From contig CADCVQ010000081.1 of assembly GCA_902806175.1 (NCBI GenBank), positions 1 through 64,000 on the forward strand: a DNA stretch of 64,000 nt. Reading direction: 5' to 3'. The stretch is from an uncultured Solirubrobacteraceae bacterium (lineage in GTDB: Bacteria; Actinomycetota; Thermoleophilia; Solirubrobacterales; Solirubrobacteraceae). The notes beneath the pieces were generated by a model. The model was given only the letters and a program-made list of their open reading frames with translations. It was not told where the DNA came from and made no database searches. Below, piece after piece: positions 23,440-32,230 of this stretch; within the stretch, counting starts at the first letter, position 1; each line of letters begins with the position of its first letter. The translations under genes and the position numbers were made by a program.

Positions 23440-25074
23440 CTAGGACGCGCGTTTCGCGCGCCTGCGGCCGATCGCGTCGAGCTTGGCCTGCAGCAGCTCG
23501 ATCGAGCGCTCGAGCTGCTCGATCGTCGCCTCGCGCACGCCGGCCGCGCCGACCTCGCGGTTGAGCCATGTGTTGATCTCGCGGTGCGAGCGGTTCTCGA
23601 ACCCTGCGAGCGTCACGACGAGCCCTTGGCGCTTGTCGCGCAGACGCCGGCGGCGCTGAAACGCCGGCTCCTCAACCGCGCCCGGCGGCGGCGCAGCGGC
23701 GGCCGGCGGTGCCACCACGCGCACGACCGGCGGCGGCGGTCCGCCTCCGAAGAGCGCAAGCTGCGGCGCGACGTCGGCGTTCAGCGGCACGAACGGCTCG
23801 GGCTCGGTCGGCTCGCTGCGCCCGCGCTCGGGCGCGTCGAACTCCGGCGGCTCCTCGGCCGGCGCGCGCAGCACGTGGCAGAGCTCCTGCTCGACCTCCG
23901 CCGCGTGCATCCGCAGCAGCCCGTCGGCGGGCAGAAAGAGGAAGCTGTGCTCGAGCGGGCGGCCCGCGAGCGTGCGCACGAAGCGCCCGACGATCTGGCG
24001 AAAGACGAGCGGCGTCTTCGCCGCGGTCGCATAGACGCCGACCCGCAGGCGCGGGATGTCCACGCCCTCGGAGACCATGTTCACCGCGACGATCCAGCGC
24101 TCGCGCCCCATGCCGAACGCGCGCAGCTTCGCCGCCGCCTGCGCGTCGGTGTGGACGACGACCGTGGGCGAGCGGCCCGTGATCTCCTTCAGCACCGACG
24201 CGACGCGGCGCGCATGTCCGCCGTCGGCGGTGACGACGAGGCCGCCCGCGTCACGGTGCCCGCTCGAGCGCACCGCGCCGAGGCGCTCGTCGGCGGCGCG
24301 CAGGATCCGCGGCAGCCCGTCGCCGAGCTCCGTCGAGATCGCCGTGCGGTAGCGGCGGCTCGCCTCGCGGCCGCTCAGGGCGGCATCGGCGAACGAGGAC
24401 TCGACGACGTCGTCGCCGGACTGCCACGACAGCGTTCCGTCGTAGGGGACGAACACGACCGGCCGGCAGATGCCGTCGCGCACCGCGTCGGCGTAGGAGT
24501 AGCTGACGTCAGGCACCGCCATGCCGTCGTCGTAGCGCACGCCGGCGATCGCGCTGCCGTCGGAGCGAAACGGCGTCCCGGACAGCAGCAGCCAGCGCTG
24601 CGTGGCCGCGAACGCGCGCGCGAAGCCCTCGCCCCAGGCGAGCTCCTCACCGAGATGATGCGCCTCGTCGGCGATGATCAGCGTGCGCTCGCCGCACTGC
24701 GACGACCAGCGCCTGGCCGACAGCGCAGCGCGCGCGTAGGTCACCGCCACGCCGTGGAAGTCACGCGGCGGGACGAGCTCCTCGGCGTCGGGCGCAAGCT
24801 GCACGTCCAGCCGCCCGGCGGCCTCGGCCCACTGGCGCGTCAACGGCGCGGTCGGGCAGACGACGTGCACGCGCGTGATCGTCCCGGCGTCCAGCAGCCG
24901 CCGCGCGAACACGAGGCTCGGGATCGTCTTGCCGGCGCCGGGCGCGGCGGACAGCAGAAACGAGCCCTCCTCCCAGGCCGCCATACGCTCCAGCGCGTGC
25001 CGCTGCCAGGCCCGCAGGGTGATCAAGGGATGACGCTTGCGACGAGCACGAGCGGCGCAGTGTCCGCGACGCAC
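23440..25074 (-). CDS. Superfamily II DEAD/DEAH-type helicase
   Basis: A 544-residue ATP-dependent helicase or translocase. Seen: Q-like entry LRAWQRHAL, Walker A SAAPGAGKT, DEAH box (IIADEAHHLGEE), SGTPFRSD (motif III), and in the second RecA-like domain NMVSEGVDIP and QIVGRFVR (motifs V and VI). A Pro/Ala-rich linker leads to a C-terminal basic region of about 80 residues that predicts helical. The group matches RAD25/UvsW-like DNA helicases, but no specific function is assigned. The GTG at 25074 is the longest form; a TTG at 25026 starting MITLRAW is an equally good candidate. It is the last gene of the run RidA-helicase behind purH. Confidence 0.85.
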   Translation of the reverse strand: MRRGHCAARARRKRHPLITLRAWQRHALERMAAWEEGSFLLSAAPGAGKTIPSLVFARRLLDAGTITRVHVVCPTAPLTRQWAEAAGRLDVQLAPDAEELVPPRDFHGVAVTYARAALSARRWSSQCGERTLIIADEAHHLGEELAWGEGFARAFAATQRWLLLSGTPFRSDGSAIAGVRYDDGMAVPDVSYSYADAVRDGICRPVVFVPYDGTLSWQSGDDVVESSFADAALSGREASRRYRTAISTELGDGLPRILRAADERLGAVRSSGHRDAGGLVVTADGGHARRVASVLKEITGRSPTVVVHTDAQAAAKLRAFGMGRERWIVAVNMVSEGVDIPRLRVGVYATAAKTPLVFRQIVGRFVRTLAGRPLEHSFLFLPADGLLRMHAAEVEQELCHVLRAPAEEPPEFDAPERGRSEPTEPEPFVPLNADVAPQLALFGGGPPPPVVRVVAPPAAAAPPPGAVEEPAFQRRRRLRDKRQGLVVTLAGFENRSHREINTWLNREVGAAGVREATIEQLERSIELLQAKLDAIGRRRAKRAS

Positions 25075-25110
25075 CGGACGGACCCGAAGCGTCCCTGCAA
25101 AGCGCGCACG

Positions 25111-25503
25111 TCAGCTTCCGACGTACGCCATCGCCTCGATCTCGACGAGCATCCGCGGGTCCAGCAGCGCGTCGACGCCGACCATGCTGGAGACCGGCGG
25201 ATGCGCGCCGAAGCGCTCGCCGTGCACGCGCCCGATCTCCTCGGCGCGGCTGACGTCGGTCACGTACATGCGCGTCAGGATGACCTGGTCGAGGCTCGCG
25301 CCCGCCTCTGCCAGCGCCGCCGCGATCCTGTCGAGCACGAACGCGGTCTGCGCCGCGGCGTCGCCGATGCCACGCACGACGCCGTCCTCGTCGATCGCCG
25401 TCGTGCCGGCCACGAGCACGAGGTCGCCGGCGCGGACCGCGCGCGAGTAGCCGAAGCGCTGCTCCCACGGGCCGCCCGAGGCGATGCGCTCGATGCCGGC
25501 CAC
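25111..25503 (-). CDS. RidA/YjgF-family protein
   Basis: A 130-residue cytosolic trimeric protein family that hydrolyses reactive enamine/imine products of PLP enzymes. Seen: the typical opening IASGGPWEQRFGYSRAVRAG, LVAGTTAIDEDG, and the C-terminal signature LTRMYVTDVS then VEIEAMAYV. The key Arg used by the deaminating RidA subgroup would sit in the ILTRMYV strand and is present, but subgroup calls from this motif are uncertain. It starts 19 nt after the purH stop on the same strand, so it is probably in the purine operon. Confidence 0.9.
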   Translation of the reverse strand: MAGIERIASGGPWEQRFGYSRAVRAGDLVLVAGTTAIDEDGVVRGIGDAAAQTAFVLDRIAAALAEAGASLDQVILTRMYVTDVSRAEEIGRVHGERFGAHPPVSSMVGVDALLDPRMLVEIEAMAYVGS

Positions 25504-25522
25504 GCCGCCCGCCGGTCTACTA

Positions 25523-27217
25523 CTAGTGGCGGAAGTGGCGGCGGCTCGTGAAGACCATCGCGATGCCGGCCTCGTCGGCCGCGTCGACGACCTCCGGGTC
25601 GCGCCGCGAGCCGCCCGGCTGGATGATCGCCGTCACGCCGGCGCCGATCGCGATCTCGGGGCCGTCGGAGAAGGGAAAGAACGCATCGGACGCGAGCACG
25701 GCGCCCGCCAGCGACTCCAGGCGCGACTTGTCGATCGCCAGGCGCACCGAGTCGACGCGGCTCATCTGGCCGGCGCCGATGCCCGCGGTGGCCTCGTCCC
25801 TGGCGAGCACGATCGCGTTTGAGCGCACGTGCTTGCAGACCTTCCAGGCGAACATCAGGTCGCGCCACTCGTCGTCGCTCGGCTGGCGCTTGGTGACGAT
25901 CTCCATCTCGGTGCGGTCGCCGAACTCGAGGTCGCGGTCCTGGATCAGCAGGCCGCCCATGACCTGCTTGATCTCCGGCTCGGCCGTGAGCGGCTGACGG
26001 CGCTCGTTGTCCTCGAGGATGCGGATCGACGGCTTGGCGGTGAGGACGTCCAGCGCGCCGTCGTCGTAGCTGGGCGCGAACAGCACCTCGACGAACTGCT
26101 CGGAGAGCTTCTCGGCCGTCGCGACGTCGATCGGTTCGTTGAAGGAGATGACGCCGCCGAAGGCGCTCAGCGGGTCGGTCGCGAAGGCGCGCTCGTAGGC
26201 CTCCAAGGCACTTGAGCCGACGGCGACGCCGCACGGATTGTTGTGCTTGACGATCACGCAGGCGGGCTGGGTGAAGTCGCGGACGAGGTTGCGCGCCGAG
26301 TCGAGGTCGAGCAGGTTGTTGAACGACAGCTGCTTGCCGTGGTGCTGCTGGACCATCGACAACACGTGCATCCGGGCGCCGACCTCGTGGTAGTACGCCG
26401 CGCGCTGGTGCGGGTTCTCGCCGTAGGGCAGGTCGGCGATCTTCTCGTACGCGCGGACGTGCAGCGCCGGGAAGTCCTCGGACTTCTCGGCAAACCAGCG
26501 CGCGACCGCGGTGTCATAGCGCGCCGTGTACGCGAACGCCTCGGCGGCGAGCGACTCGCGCGTGGACATCGACAGCTGCCCGTCGGCACCGCGCAGCTCG
26601 TCGATGACCGCGTCGTAGGACTCCGGGCTCGTGATGACGGCAGCGAAGGCATGGTTCTTCGCGGCGGCGCGGATCATCGTCGGCCCGCCGATGTCGATGT
26701 TCTCGATGATGTCCGCGTGCGGCAGGCGGCGCGCGACGCTGCGCTCGAACGGATAGAGGTTCACGCAGACGAGGTCGACGTACTCGATGTCGTGCTCACT
26801 TGCGGCATCGACGTGGGTCTGGTCGTCGCGGACGGCGAGCAGCCCCGCGTAGAGGCGCGGATGCAGCGTCTTGACGCGCCCGTCCATGATCTCCGGAAAG
26901 CCCGTGAAGCTCTCGATCGAGCGCACGTCGAGGCCGGCGGACTCGAGCTCGGTCGCGGTTCCGCCGGTCGAGACGAGCTCGACGCCCAGCTCGGTCAGCG
27001 CGCGCGCGAAGTCGACGACGCCGCGCTTGTCCGAGACCGACAGCAGCGCGCGACGGATCTTGACTGCTGCTGGTGCGGTCAGCGTCGCGGCGCTCTCGTT
27101 GTCGGGATCGGTGGAGATGGCGCGAGGATATCGGCCGGACGGGCTTCTCGATCGTCTCGCCCGTTCGGCGTGGCCTACGTGTCGCGCCGCGCGCGCGCAC
27201 GCGGCGAGCACCTCCAT
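25523..27217 (-). CDS. purH: Bifunctional AICAR transformylase/IMP cyclohydrolase
   Basis: Catalyses the last two steps of IMP synthesis: formylation of AICAR and ring closure. Seen: the cyclohydrolase opening RRALLSVSDKRGVVDFAR, STGGTA, DGRVKTLHPR and NIDIGGPTM; in the transformylase half KHNNPCGVA, AFGGV, and the end GITAIIQPGGSRRD-type stretch (here VTAIIQPGGSRRD). From the ATG at 27217 the product is 564 residues, about 35 more than usual, with an arginine-rich, poorly conserved lead. No ATG, GTG or TTG lies between there and the conserved domain; an ATC at 27118, six nt after TATCCT, would give a normal 531 residues. Follows purN by 69 nt. Confidence 0.93.
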   Translation of the reverse strand: MEVLAACARAARHVGHAERARRSRSPSGRYPRAISTDPDNESAATLTAPAAVKIRRALLSVSDKRGVVDFARALTELGVELVSTGGTATELESAGLDVRSIESFTGFPEIMDGRVKTLHPRLYAGLLAVRDDQTHVDAASEHDIEYVDLVCVNLYPFERSVARRLPHADIIENIDIGGPTMIRAAAKNHAFAAVITSPESYDAVIDELRGADGQLSMSTRESLAAEAFAYTARYDTAVARWFAEKSEDFPALHVRAYEKIADLPYGENPHQRAAYYHEVGARMHVLSMVQQHHGKQLSFNNLLDLDSARNLVRDFTQPACVIVKHNNPCGVAVGSSALEAYERAFATDPLSAFGGVISFNEPIDVATAEKLSEQFVEVLFAPSYDDGALDVLTAKPSIRILEDNERRQPLTAEPEIKQVMGGLLIQDRDLEFGDRTEMEIVTKRQPSDDEWRDLMFAWKVCKHVRSNAIVLARDEATAGIGAGQMSRVDSVRLAIDKSRLESLAGAVLASDAFFPFSDGPEIAIGAGVTAIIQPGGSRRDPEVVDAADEAGIAMVFTSRRHFRH

Positions 27218-27286
27218 CGGTCACCGATACAGCTCATGCCGGCACCCGCACAACGCCGCCACCACCAACAACCGCGAACGCCGCGC

Positions 27287-27925
27287 CTACTGCGCCACGA
27301 CCACCCGCCGCGGGTTCTGCGGGTCGCGCGACAGCGCGCCGCGGGCGATCAGCCGCACCGCCTCCGGCAGCAGCGCGTGCTCGAGCGGGCGCAGCTGCGC
27401 GTGCACCGTCGCGGGATCGTCCGCGTTTGCCAGTTCGATGCAGCCCTGCAGGATCACCGGGCCGGTGTCGATGCCGCCGTCGTCCTCGACGAAGTGCACG
27501 GTGACGCCGAAGATCTTCACGCCGTAGTCGATCGCCTGCTCGATCGCGCGCACGCCCGGAAACGCCGGCAGCAGCGACGGGTGGATGTTCAGCACCGCGC
27601 CGGGGAAGCGGTGCAGAAACGGGCTTGTCAGCAGCGCCATGTAGCCCGCCAGGACGACGACCTCGACGTCGCGCTCGAGCAGCCATTGCGCGATCGCGCT
27701 GTCTCGCGCGGCGCGGTCGGGATGCTCGCCGAGCGGGAAGACCGCGCTCTCGATGCCGGCGTCGCGGGCGCGCTCCAGCGCGACGGCGCCCGGCTTGTCG
27801 GCGGCGACGCCCACGATCAGCGCCTCCTCGCCGTGGACCGTGTCCAGCAGCGCCTGCAGGTTCGTCCCCGACCCGGAGGCGAGCACACCGACGCGCAGGG
27901 GCTCGCCGGTGCGGTCGGTGCCCAT
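27287..27925 (-). CDS. purN: Phosphoribosylglycinamide formyltransferase
   Basis: Transfers the formyl group from 10-formyl-THF to GAR in purine synthesis. The 212-residue length is standard. Seen: the start VGVLASGSGTNLQALLD, and the family signature LAGYMALLTSPFL, NIHPSLLPAFPG with the catalytic His and Asn, and VHFVEDDGGIDTGPVI with the catalytic Asp. Start: ATG 27925, 5 nt after the recQ stop; the frame is open upstream but non-homologous. It is co-oriented with recQ and purH and is likely in one transcript. Confidence 0.95.
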   Translation of the reverse strand: MGTDRTGEPLRVGVLASGSGTNLQALLDTVHGEEALIVGVAADKPGAVALERARDAGIESAVFPLGEHPDRAARDSAIAQWLLERDVEVVVLAGYMALLTSPFLHRFPGAVLNIHPSLLPAFPGVRAIEQAIDYGVKIFGVTVHFVEDDGGIDTGPVILQGCIELANADDPATVHAQLRPLEHALLPEAVRLIARGALSRDPQNPRRVVVAQ

Positions 27926-27930
27926 CGTGC

Positions 27931-29739
27931 TCAGACGCTCTCGAGCTTGGGGTACATCCCGCCGGTCGAGCGCAGGCGCCCGCTCTGGATGAGCTCGTCG
28001 ACGCGCGCGAGGACCTGCTTGGCGGTCAGGTGATCGAACGTGCCGTAGGCGGGCAGACCGTCCTGCCCGCTCTTCACCAGCGCCTGCGAGCGCCCGCCGC
28101 GCAGGATCTCGACCGTGCGCGTGCGGCCGACCGCGGGTCGCGCGGTCTCGACGACCTCGAGGATCGCCGCGTCGAGATCGCCGGGCGCCACGACGCTCGA
28201 TCCGTTGCGGCCGTTCGCGGCGGCGCGGGAGCGACTGGCGTTCGCGGGTGGGGGCGGCGCCCACGAGGCGTCGCAGACGTCACAGCACGGAACGCCCGGC
28301 TGCGGCGCGGGCGGGCTGGGATCGCCGAAGTGGCGCAGGATCGTCGTGCGGCGGCACTTGTCGCCCTCGACGAACGCCCACACCGCGCGGTACTGGCGCC
28401 AGCGCGCGCGCTGCCCCTCGCCGGCCGACGTGCGGCACGCGGCGCGCGCGCGGCCGTCGAAGGCCGACTCGATGCGCCCGCGCAGGCGGTCCGGTGACGA
28501 CGGCGCGGGGCGCACGACGCCTGCGCGGGCGAGGTGGCCGATGACGGCGCGTACCTGGTCGTCGTTCTCGCCACGCCCGTCGAGCACGGACGCGAGCTCG
28601 TCGGTGCCAAGGTCGTAGCGGCCCTCCTGCGAGCGCATCTGCAGGCGCCGCGCAACGGTTGAGATCGCCTCGTCGCTGACCTCGCTGCGCTGGATGAAGA
28701 ACACGTGCAACCCCTTGTCGCGGCCCTCGGCGAAGAGCAGCGCGCGCGCCGGCCTGCCGTCGCGGCCGGCGCGCCCGGCCTCCTGGTAGTAGGCCTCGAT
28801 CGAGCCCGGCACCGACTCGTGGCAGACGGTGCGCACGTCGGCCTTGTCGATCCCCATCCCGAAGGCGTTCGTCGCGACCACGACATCCAGGCGGCCGTCC
28901 ATGAAGCGCCGCTGGACCTCGGCGCGCTGCTCGCGGCCGAGTCCCGCGTGGTATACGGCGACCGTCCCGTCGAGCGTGCCCGACAGCTTCGTCGCGAGCT
29001 TCTCGGTTCCCGCGCGCGTGCCCGCGTAGACGATCGCCGGCGTCGCGTCGGGCTGTGCCAGTGCGGCGGCGATGTGGCGGTGCTTGGCCTGCGTCGAGGC
29101 ACACGGCAGGACGGCGAACGAGAGGTTCGGACGATCGAAGCCGGTCGCGACGCGGACCGCGTCGCGCAGGCCCAGACGCTGGACGATGTCGTTTGCGACC
29201 TGCGGCGTGGCGGTCGCGGTCGAGGCGATGATCGCCTCGGCCTGCAGCCAGCGCGCGGCGTCGGCGAGGCGGAAGTAGTCAGGCCGGAAGTCGTGGCCCC
29301 ACTGCGAGACGCAGTGCGCCTCGTCGACGACGAACAGCCCGATCTTCGTGTCGCGGATCGCTTGCAGAAACGGCGCTGAGGAGAAGCGCTCCGGCGCGAC
29401 GTAGAGCATCCGCAGCTCGCCGCAGACCGCGCGCGCCAGCGCGTCGCGATTGGTGGCGGCGTCCTGCTGGGCGTTGACGAGCGCGACCTTGCCGGGCGCG
29501 AGCTTCGCCAGTGCGTCGACCTGGTCCTGCATGAGCGAGACGAGCGGCGAGACGACGAGCGTCAGGTCGTCGCGCACGAGCGCGGGAAGCTGGTAGCACA
29601 GCGACTTGCCGGCGCCGGTGGGCATGACGACGAGCACGTCGCGCGCGGGCGGTCCGATCGCCGCCCGGACGGCGTCCTCCTGGCCGGGGCGGAAGGCGTC
29701 GAAGCCGAAGGCCTCGCGCAGGGCGACGAGCGGATCCAT
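27931..29739 (-). CDS. recQ: RecQ-family ATP-dependent DNA helicase
   Basis: A 602-residue 3'-5' DNA helicase for repair and recombination. Seen: motif I MPTGAGKSLCYQLPAL, motif II VVDEAHCVSQWGHDFRP, STATAT (III), motif V ATNAFGMGIDK, and motif VI YYQEAGRAGRDG. A zinc-binding region follows (Cys residues in GDKCRR and CCDVC), preceded by helices. No HRDC domain is present; instead the last 80 residues form a winged-helix-like tail. The ATG at 29739 starts at the conserved domain. It leads the purN-purH-ridA-helicase run, an unusual place for recQ. Confidence 0.93.
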   Translation of the reverse strand: MDPLVALREAFGFDAFRPGQEDAVRAAIGPPARDVLVVMPTGAGKSLCYQLPALVRDDLTLVVSPLVSLMQDQVDALAKLAPGKVALVNAQQDAATNRDALARAVCGELRMLYVAPERFSSAPFLQAIRDTKIGLFVVDEAHCVSQWGHDFRPDYFRLADAARWLQAEAIIASTATATPQVANDIVQRLGLRDAVRVATGFDRPNLSFAVLPCASTQAKHRHIAAALAQPDATPAIVYAGTRAGTEKLATKLSGTLDGTVAVYHAGLGREQRAEVQRRFMDGRLDVVVATNAFGMGIDKADVRTVCHESVPGSIEAYYQEAGRAGRDGRPARALLFAEGRDKGLHVFFIQRSEVSDEAISTVARRLQMRSQEGRYDLGTDELASVLDGRGENDDQVRAVIGHLARAGVVRPAPSSPDRLRGRIESAFDGRARAACRTSAGEGQRARWRQYRAVWAFVEGDKCRRTTILRHFGDPSPPAPQPGVPCCDVCDASWAPPPPANASRSRAAANGRNGSSVVAPGDLDAAILEVVETARPAVGRTRTVEILRGGRSQALVKSGQDGLPAYGTFDHLTAKQVLARVDELIQSGRLRSTGGMYPKLESV

Positions 29740-29894
29740 GGCGAACGATCGACCATAGCGGGCGGTCCGGCGAGCACCCGCGGCGCCCGCGTTCTTGTGC
29801 CGCGCTCTGCGCGATCGCGTGCGCGTGCGCGTGTGTTTGCGGGTAACCGAGGCCGAGGTCGACCTCATAGACCCCGCGTCAGGCTCGAGTACAG

Positions 29895-30236
29895 GTGCCC
29901 ATCAGCTTCATCTTCCGTTGTCAGTACTGCGATGCGCAGCCCGATCCGCTGACGCAGCTGCGACTTCAGGGCGCGATGCGAGAGTTCGTCTGGGGCGCCT
30001 ACCAGAACGCGCTGCCCGGTCGCTGGCTCATCTGGCACGGGCGCGGGCTCTACGGCCCGGCGCGTTACGCCTGCCCCGACCACCGCGGCGACCTCGTCGC
30101 CTATCTGCGCGAGCACTACGGGACGATCGGCTTTCATCCCTGGAAGCGCCCGCCGTACCCAAACAGCCTGGAGTCCTCCGACACCGACCACGCCTGGATC
30201 ACCGCCACGCGGCGCCAGCGCTGGGGCGGGTTCTGA
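29895..30236 (+). CDS. Small CxxC protein, paralogue A, function unknown
   Basis: A 113-residue cytosolic protein. Likely zinc ligands are CQYC near residue 9-12 and CPDH around residue 56-59. Other conserved stretches are PDPLTQ, WLIWHGRGLYGP and HRGDLVAYLREHYGTIG. It is strongly similar to the next gene in tandem (paralogue B), sharing those motifs and spacing. Start is the GTG at 29895, which matches the paralogue's N-terminus residue for residue in length. I recognise no named family. It is convergent with purF through its neighbour and may be a small zinc-binding regulator or metabolic protein. Confidence 0.8.
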   Translation: MPISFIFRCQYCDAQPDPLTQLRLQGAMREFVWGAYQNALPGRWLIWHGRGLYGPARYACPDHRGDLVAYLREHYGTIGFHPWKRPPYPNSLESSDTDHAWITATRRQRWGGF

Positions 30237-30276
30237 GCCCGCGTCAAGCCTGCTGTTGGGAGCCTGCGGCGCGGGG

Positions 30277-30282
30277 TACCCT
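30277..30282 (+). promoter_or_regulatory. -10 element TACCCT for paralogue B
   Basis: TACCCT ends 9 nt before the ATG at 30292 and sits in GGTACCCTCGACG, almost the same as the GGTACCTTCGACG before the gene at 44805. Leaderless transcription is likely. Confidence 0.45.
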
Positions 30283-30291
30283 CGACGGCAG

Positions 30292-30651
30292 ATGTCGGTG
30301 CGGCTCCTCTTTCGCTGCCAGTTCTGCGATGCGCAGCCTGATCCGCTGACGCAGATCAACCTCGAGAAGAGCGTCCCGGAGCTGATGTGGGGGGCCTACG
30401 AGGACGCGATGCCCGAGAAGTGGCTGATCTGGCATGGTCGCGGGCTCTACGGGCCGCCGCGCTACGCCTGCCGCGAGCACCGCGGAGATCTCGTCGCCTT
30501 CCTGCGCGAGCACTACGGGACGATCGGCTGGCATCCCTGGAAGCGCCCGCCGTACCCCACGAGCCTGCGCAATCCCGACAAGGAGCGCGCGATCGCCGTC
30601 GGCGGCCGCTCGGCGATGCCGAAGTGGGGCTACGGCCCGCAGGTCAAGTAG
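30292..30651 (+). CDS. Small CxxC protein, paralogue B, function unknown
   Basis: A 119-residue tandem copy of the preceding gene. Shared features: FRCQFCDAQPDPLTQ, WLIWHGRGLYGPPRYAC, HRGDLVAFLREHYGTIGWHP and WKRPPYP. A pair CQFC and a later CREH could bind zinc. The two copies differ most in residues 18-35 and at their ends, so the duplication is not recent. The ATG at 30292 gives an N-terminus matching copy A; its stop overlaps the end of the convergent purF gene by 8 nt. A short CCCGCGTCA string precedes each copy, suggesting that part of the upstream region was duplicated too. Confidence 0.82.
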   Translation: MSVRLLFRCQFCDAQPDPLTQINLEKSVPELMWGAYEDAMPEKWLIWHGRGLYGPPRYACREHRGDLVAFLREHYGTIGWHPWKRPPYPTSLRNPDKERAIAVGGRSAMPKWGYGPQVK

Positions 30652-32092
30652 GCGACAGGAGCCGCGCGCCGACGAGCGGAAGCTCGAGCGCGTACTTGCC
30701 GTTGGCCTCGTCGGTGCCCTCCAGCGGGTAGCGACCGCTGAAGCACGCGTCGCAGTGGCGGTCGCGATCGCCGCGCACGGCCTCGTAGACGCCGTCGAGC
30801 GAGAGGTAGGCCAGCGAGTCGCAGCCGAGCTCGGCGGCGATCTCGTCGACGCTGCGACCGTGCGCGATCATCTCCGCGCGCGTGGACATGTCGATGCCGT
30901 AGTGGCAGGGGTGCTTGATCGGCGGCGCCGAGATGCGCATGTGGACCTCGCGCGCCCCGGCGGCGCGCAGCATCTGGACGATCTGGCGTGTCGTGTTGCC
31001 GCGCACGATCGAGTCGTCGACGACGACGAGCGACTTGTCGCCGACGATCTCCGGCAGCGGGTTGAACTTCAGCCGCAGCCCGCGCTTGCGCAGCTCCTGG
31101 CCGGGCTCGATGAAGGTGCGCCCGATGTAGCGGTTCTTGATCAGCCCGTCGTCCTGCGGCAGGCCGCTGGCGCGGGCGAAGCCGCGCGCCGCGGGCGCGC
31201 CGGAGTCCGGCACCGGGATGACGAGATCGGCCGCCGGCGCCGGCGCCTCGCGGGCAAGGATCTCGCCCATGCGCCCGCGCGCGGCCTGCATGACCTCGCC
31301 GTTCATGCGCGAGTCGGGGCGCGCGAAGTAGATGTACTCGAAGACGCAGAAGGCCTCGCGCGCGCCCGTCGCGAACTGGCCCGAGTGCAGTCCGCCGTCG
31401 TCGACCCAGATCATCTCGCCGGGATTGACGTCGCGGACGCGCTCGGCGCCGATCGTGTCCAGCGCGCACGACTCGCTGGCGACACACCAGTCCCCGTCGA
31501 GCCGGCCCAGCACGAGCGGGCGCAGCCCAGCCGGGTCGCGGAACGCGACGAGCGTGTCCTTCGTCATGAGGACCGTCGAGAAGGCGCCCTGCAGCCGCGG
31601 CACGACGTCGCTGACGGCATCTTCGATGCGCTCGGCCTCGTGCGCGGCGAGCAGCGCCGCGATGATCTCCGAGTCCGAGGTCGAGCGGAAGCTGACGCCG
31701 AGCTCGCGCAGCTCCGAGTGCAGCTCGACGGCGTTGATGAGGTTGCCGTTGTGGCCGAGGGCGAGCTCGCGGCGGTCGGAGCGATGGACGGGCTGGGCGT
31801 TGTCCCAGCCGCTCGAGCCCGTCGTCGAATAGCGGACGTGGCCGACGGCGAGGTCGCCGCCGAGCGCGCACAGCTTCTGCTCGTCGAAGACCTGATGCAC
31901 GAGCCCGAGCTCGCGCAGGGTCATGATGTGCCCACCGACATCGGCGGCGGCGATGCCGGCCGATTCCTGACCGCGGTGCTGCAGGGCGTAGAGCGCGTGA
32001 TACGCCAGCTTCGAGACGTCGCGGCCGGGCGCGTAGATCCCGAACACGCCGCACTCGTCACGCGGTCCCTCGCGCTCGTCGAGCTTGGTCAC
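30644..32092 (-). CDS. purF: Amidophosphoribosyltransferase
   Basis: Catalyses the first committed step of purine synthesis: PRPP plus glutamine to phosphoribosylamine. The 482-residue length is normal. Seen: the N-terminal nucleophile in DECGVFGIY (a short propeptide of about 13 residues precedes Cys), LQHRGQESAG, GHVRYSTTG, and the PRPP site VVVDDSIVRGNTT. Cysteines for an Fe-S cluster, as in Bacillus-type enzymes, are plausible (HPCHYGIDM and the later CDACFSG). It lies downstream of purL on the same strand, but two small plus-strand genes intervene. Confidence 0.95.
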   Translation of the reverse strand: MTKLDEREGPRDECGVFGIYAPGRDVSKLAYHALYALQHRGQESAGIAAADVGGHIMTLRELGLVHQVFDEQKLCALGGDLAVGHVRYSTTGSSGWDNAQPVHRSDRRELALGHNGNLINAVELHSELRELGVSFRSTSDSEIIAALLAAHEAERIEDAVSDVVPRLQGAFSTVLMTKDTLVAFRDPAGLRPLVLGRLDGDWCVASESCALDTIGAERVRDVNPGEMIWVDDGGLHSGQFATGAREAFCVFEYIYFARPDSRMNGEVMQAARGRMGEILAREAPAPAADLVIPVPDSGAPAARGFARASGLPQDDGLIKNRYIGRTFIEPGQELRKRGLRLKFNPLPEIVGDKSLVVVDDSIVRGNTTRQIVQMLRAAGAREVHMRISAPPIKHPCHYGIDMSTRAEMIAHGRSVDEIAAELGCDSLAYLSLDGVYEAVRGDRDRHCDACFSGRYPLEGTDEANGKYALELPLVGARLLSPT

Positions 32093-32155
32093 GCGGTCAA
32101 GGATAGCCGTGCGTTCGGCGTTGAACCGTTCCGCGACCGCCGGCTGCCCGTCGGC

Positions 32156-32199
32156 CGCGATCGCTCATATCTTCGTCCAGCGCGGGCGCGATCGCTCAT
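32156..32199. repeat. Two 13-bp direct repeats between purF and a small membrane gene
   Basis: CGCGATCGCTCAT occurs at 32156-32168 and again at 32187-32199, exactly 31 bp apart, about three helical turns. They lie 64-107 bp upstream of the purF start and just before the divergent small membrane gene. This spacing suits a dimeric regulator bound to one face of the DNA; the regulator is unknown. Confidence 0.5.
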
Positions 32200-32230
32200 G
32201 CGTTGCGGCGCAGCGGCCGAAAAGTGGTCC

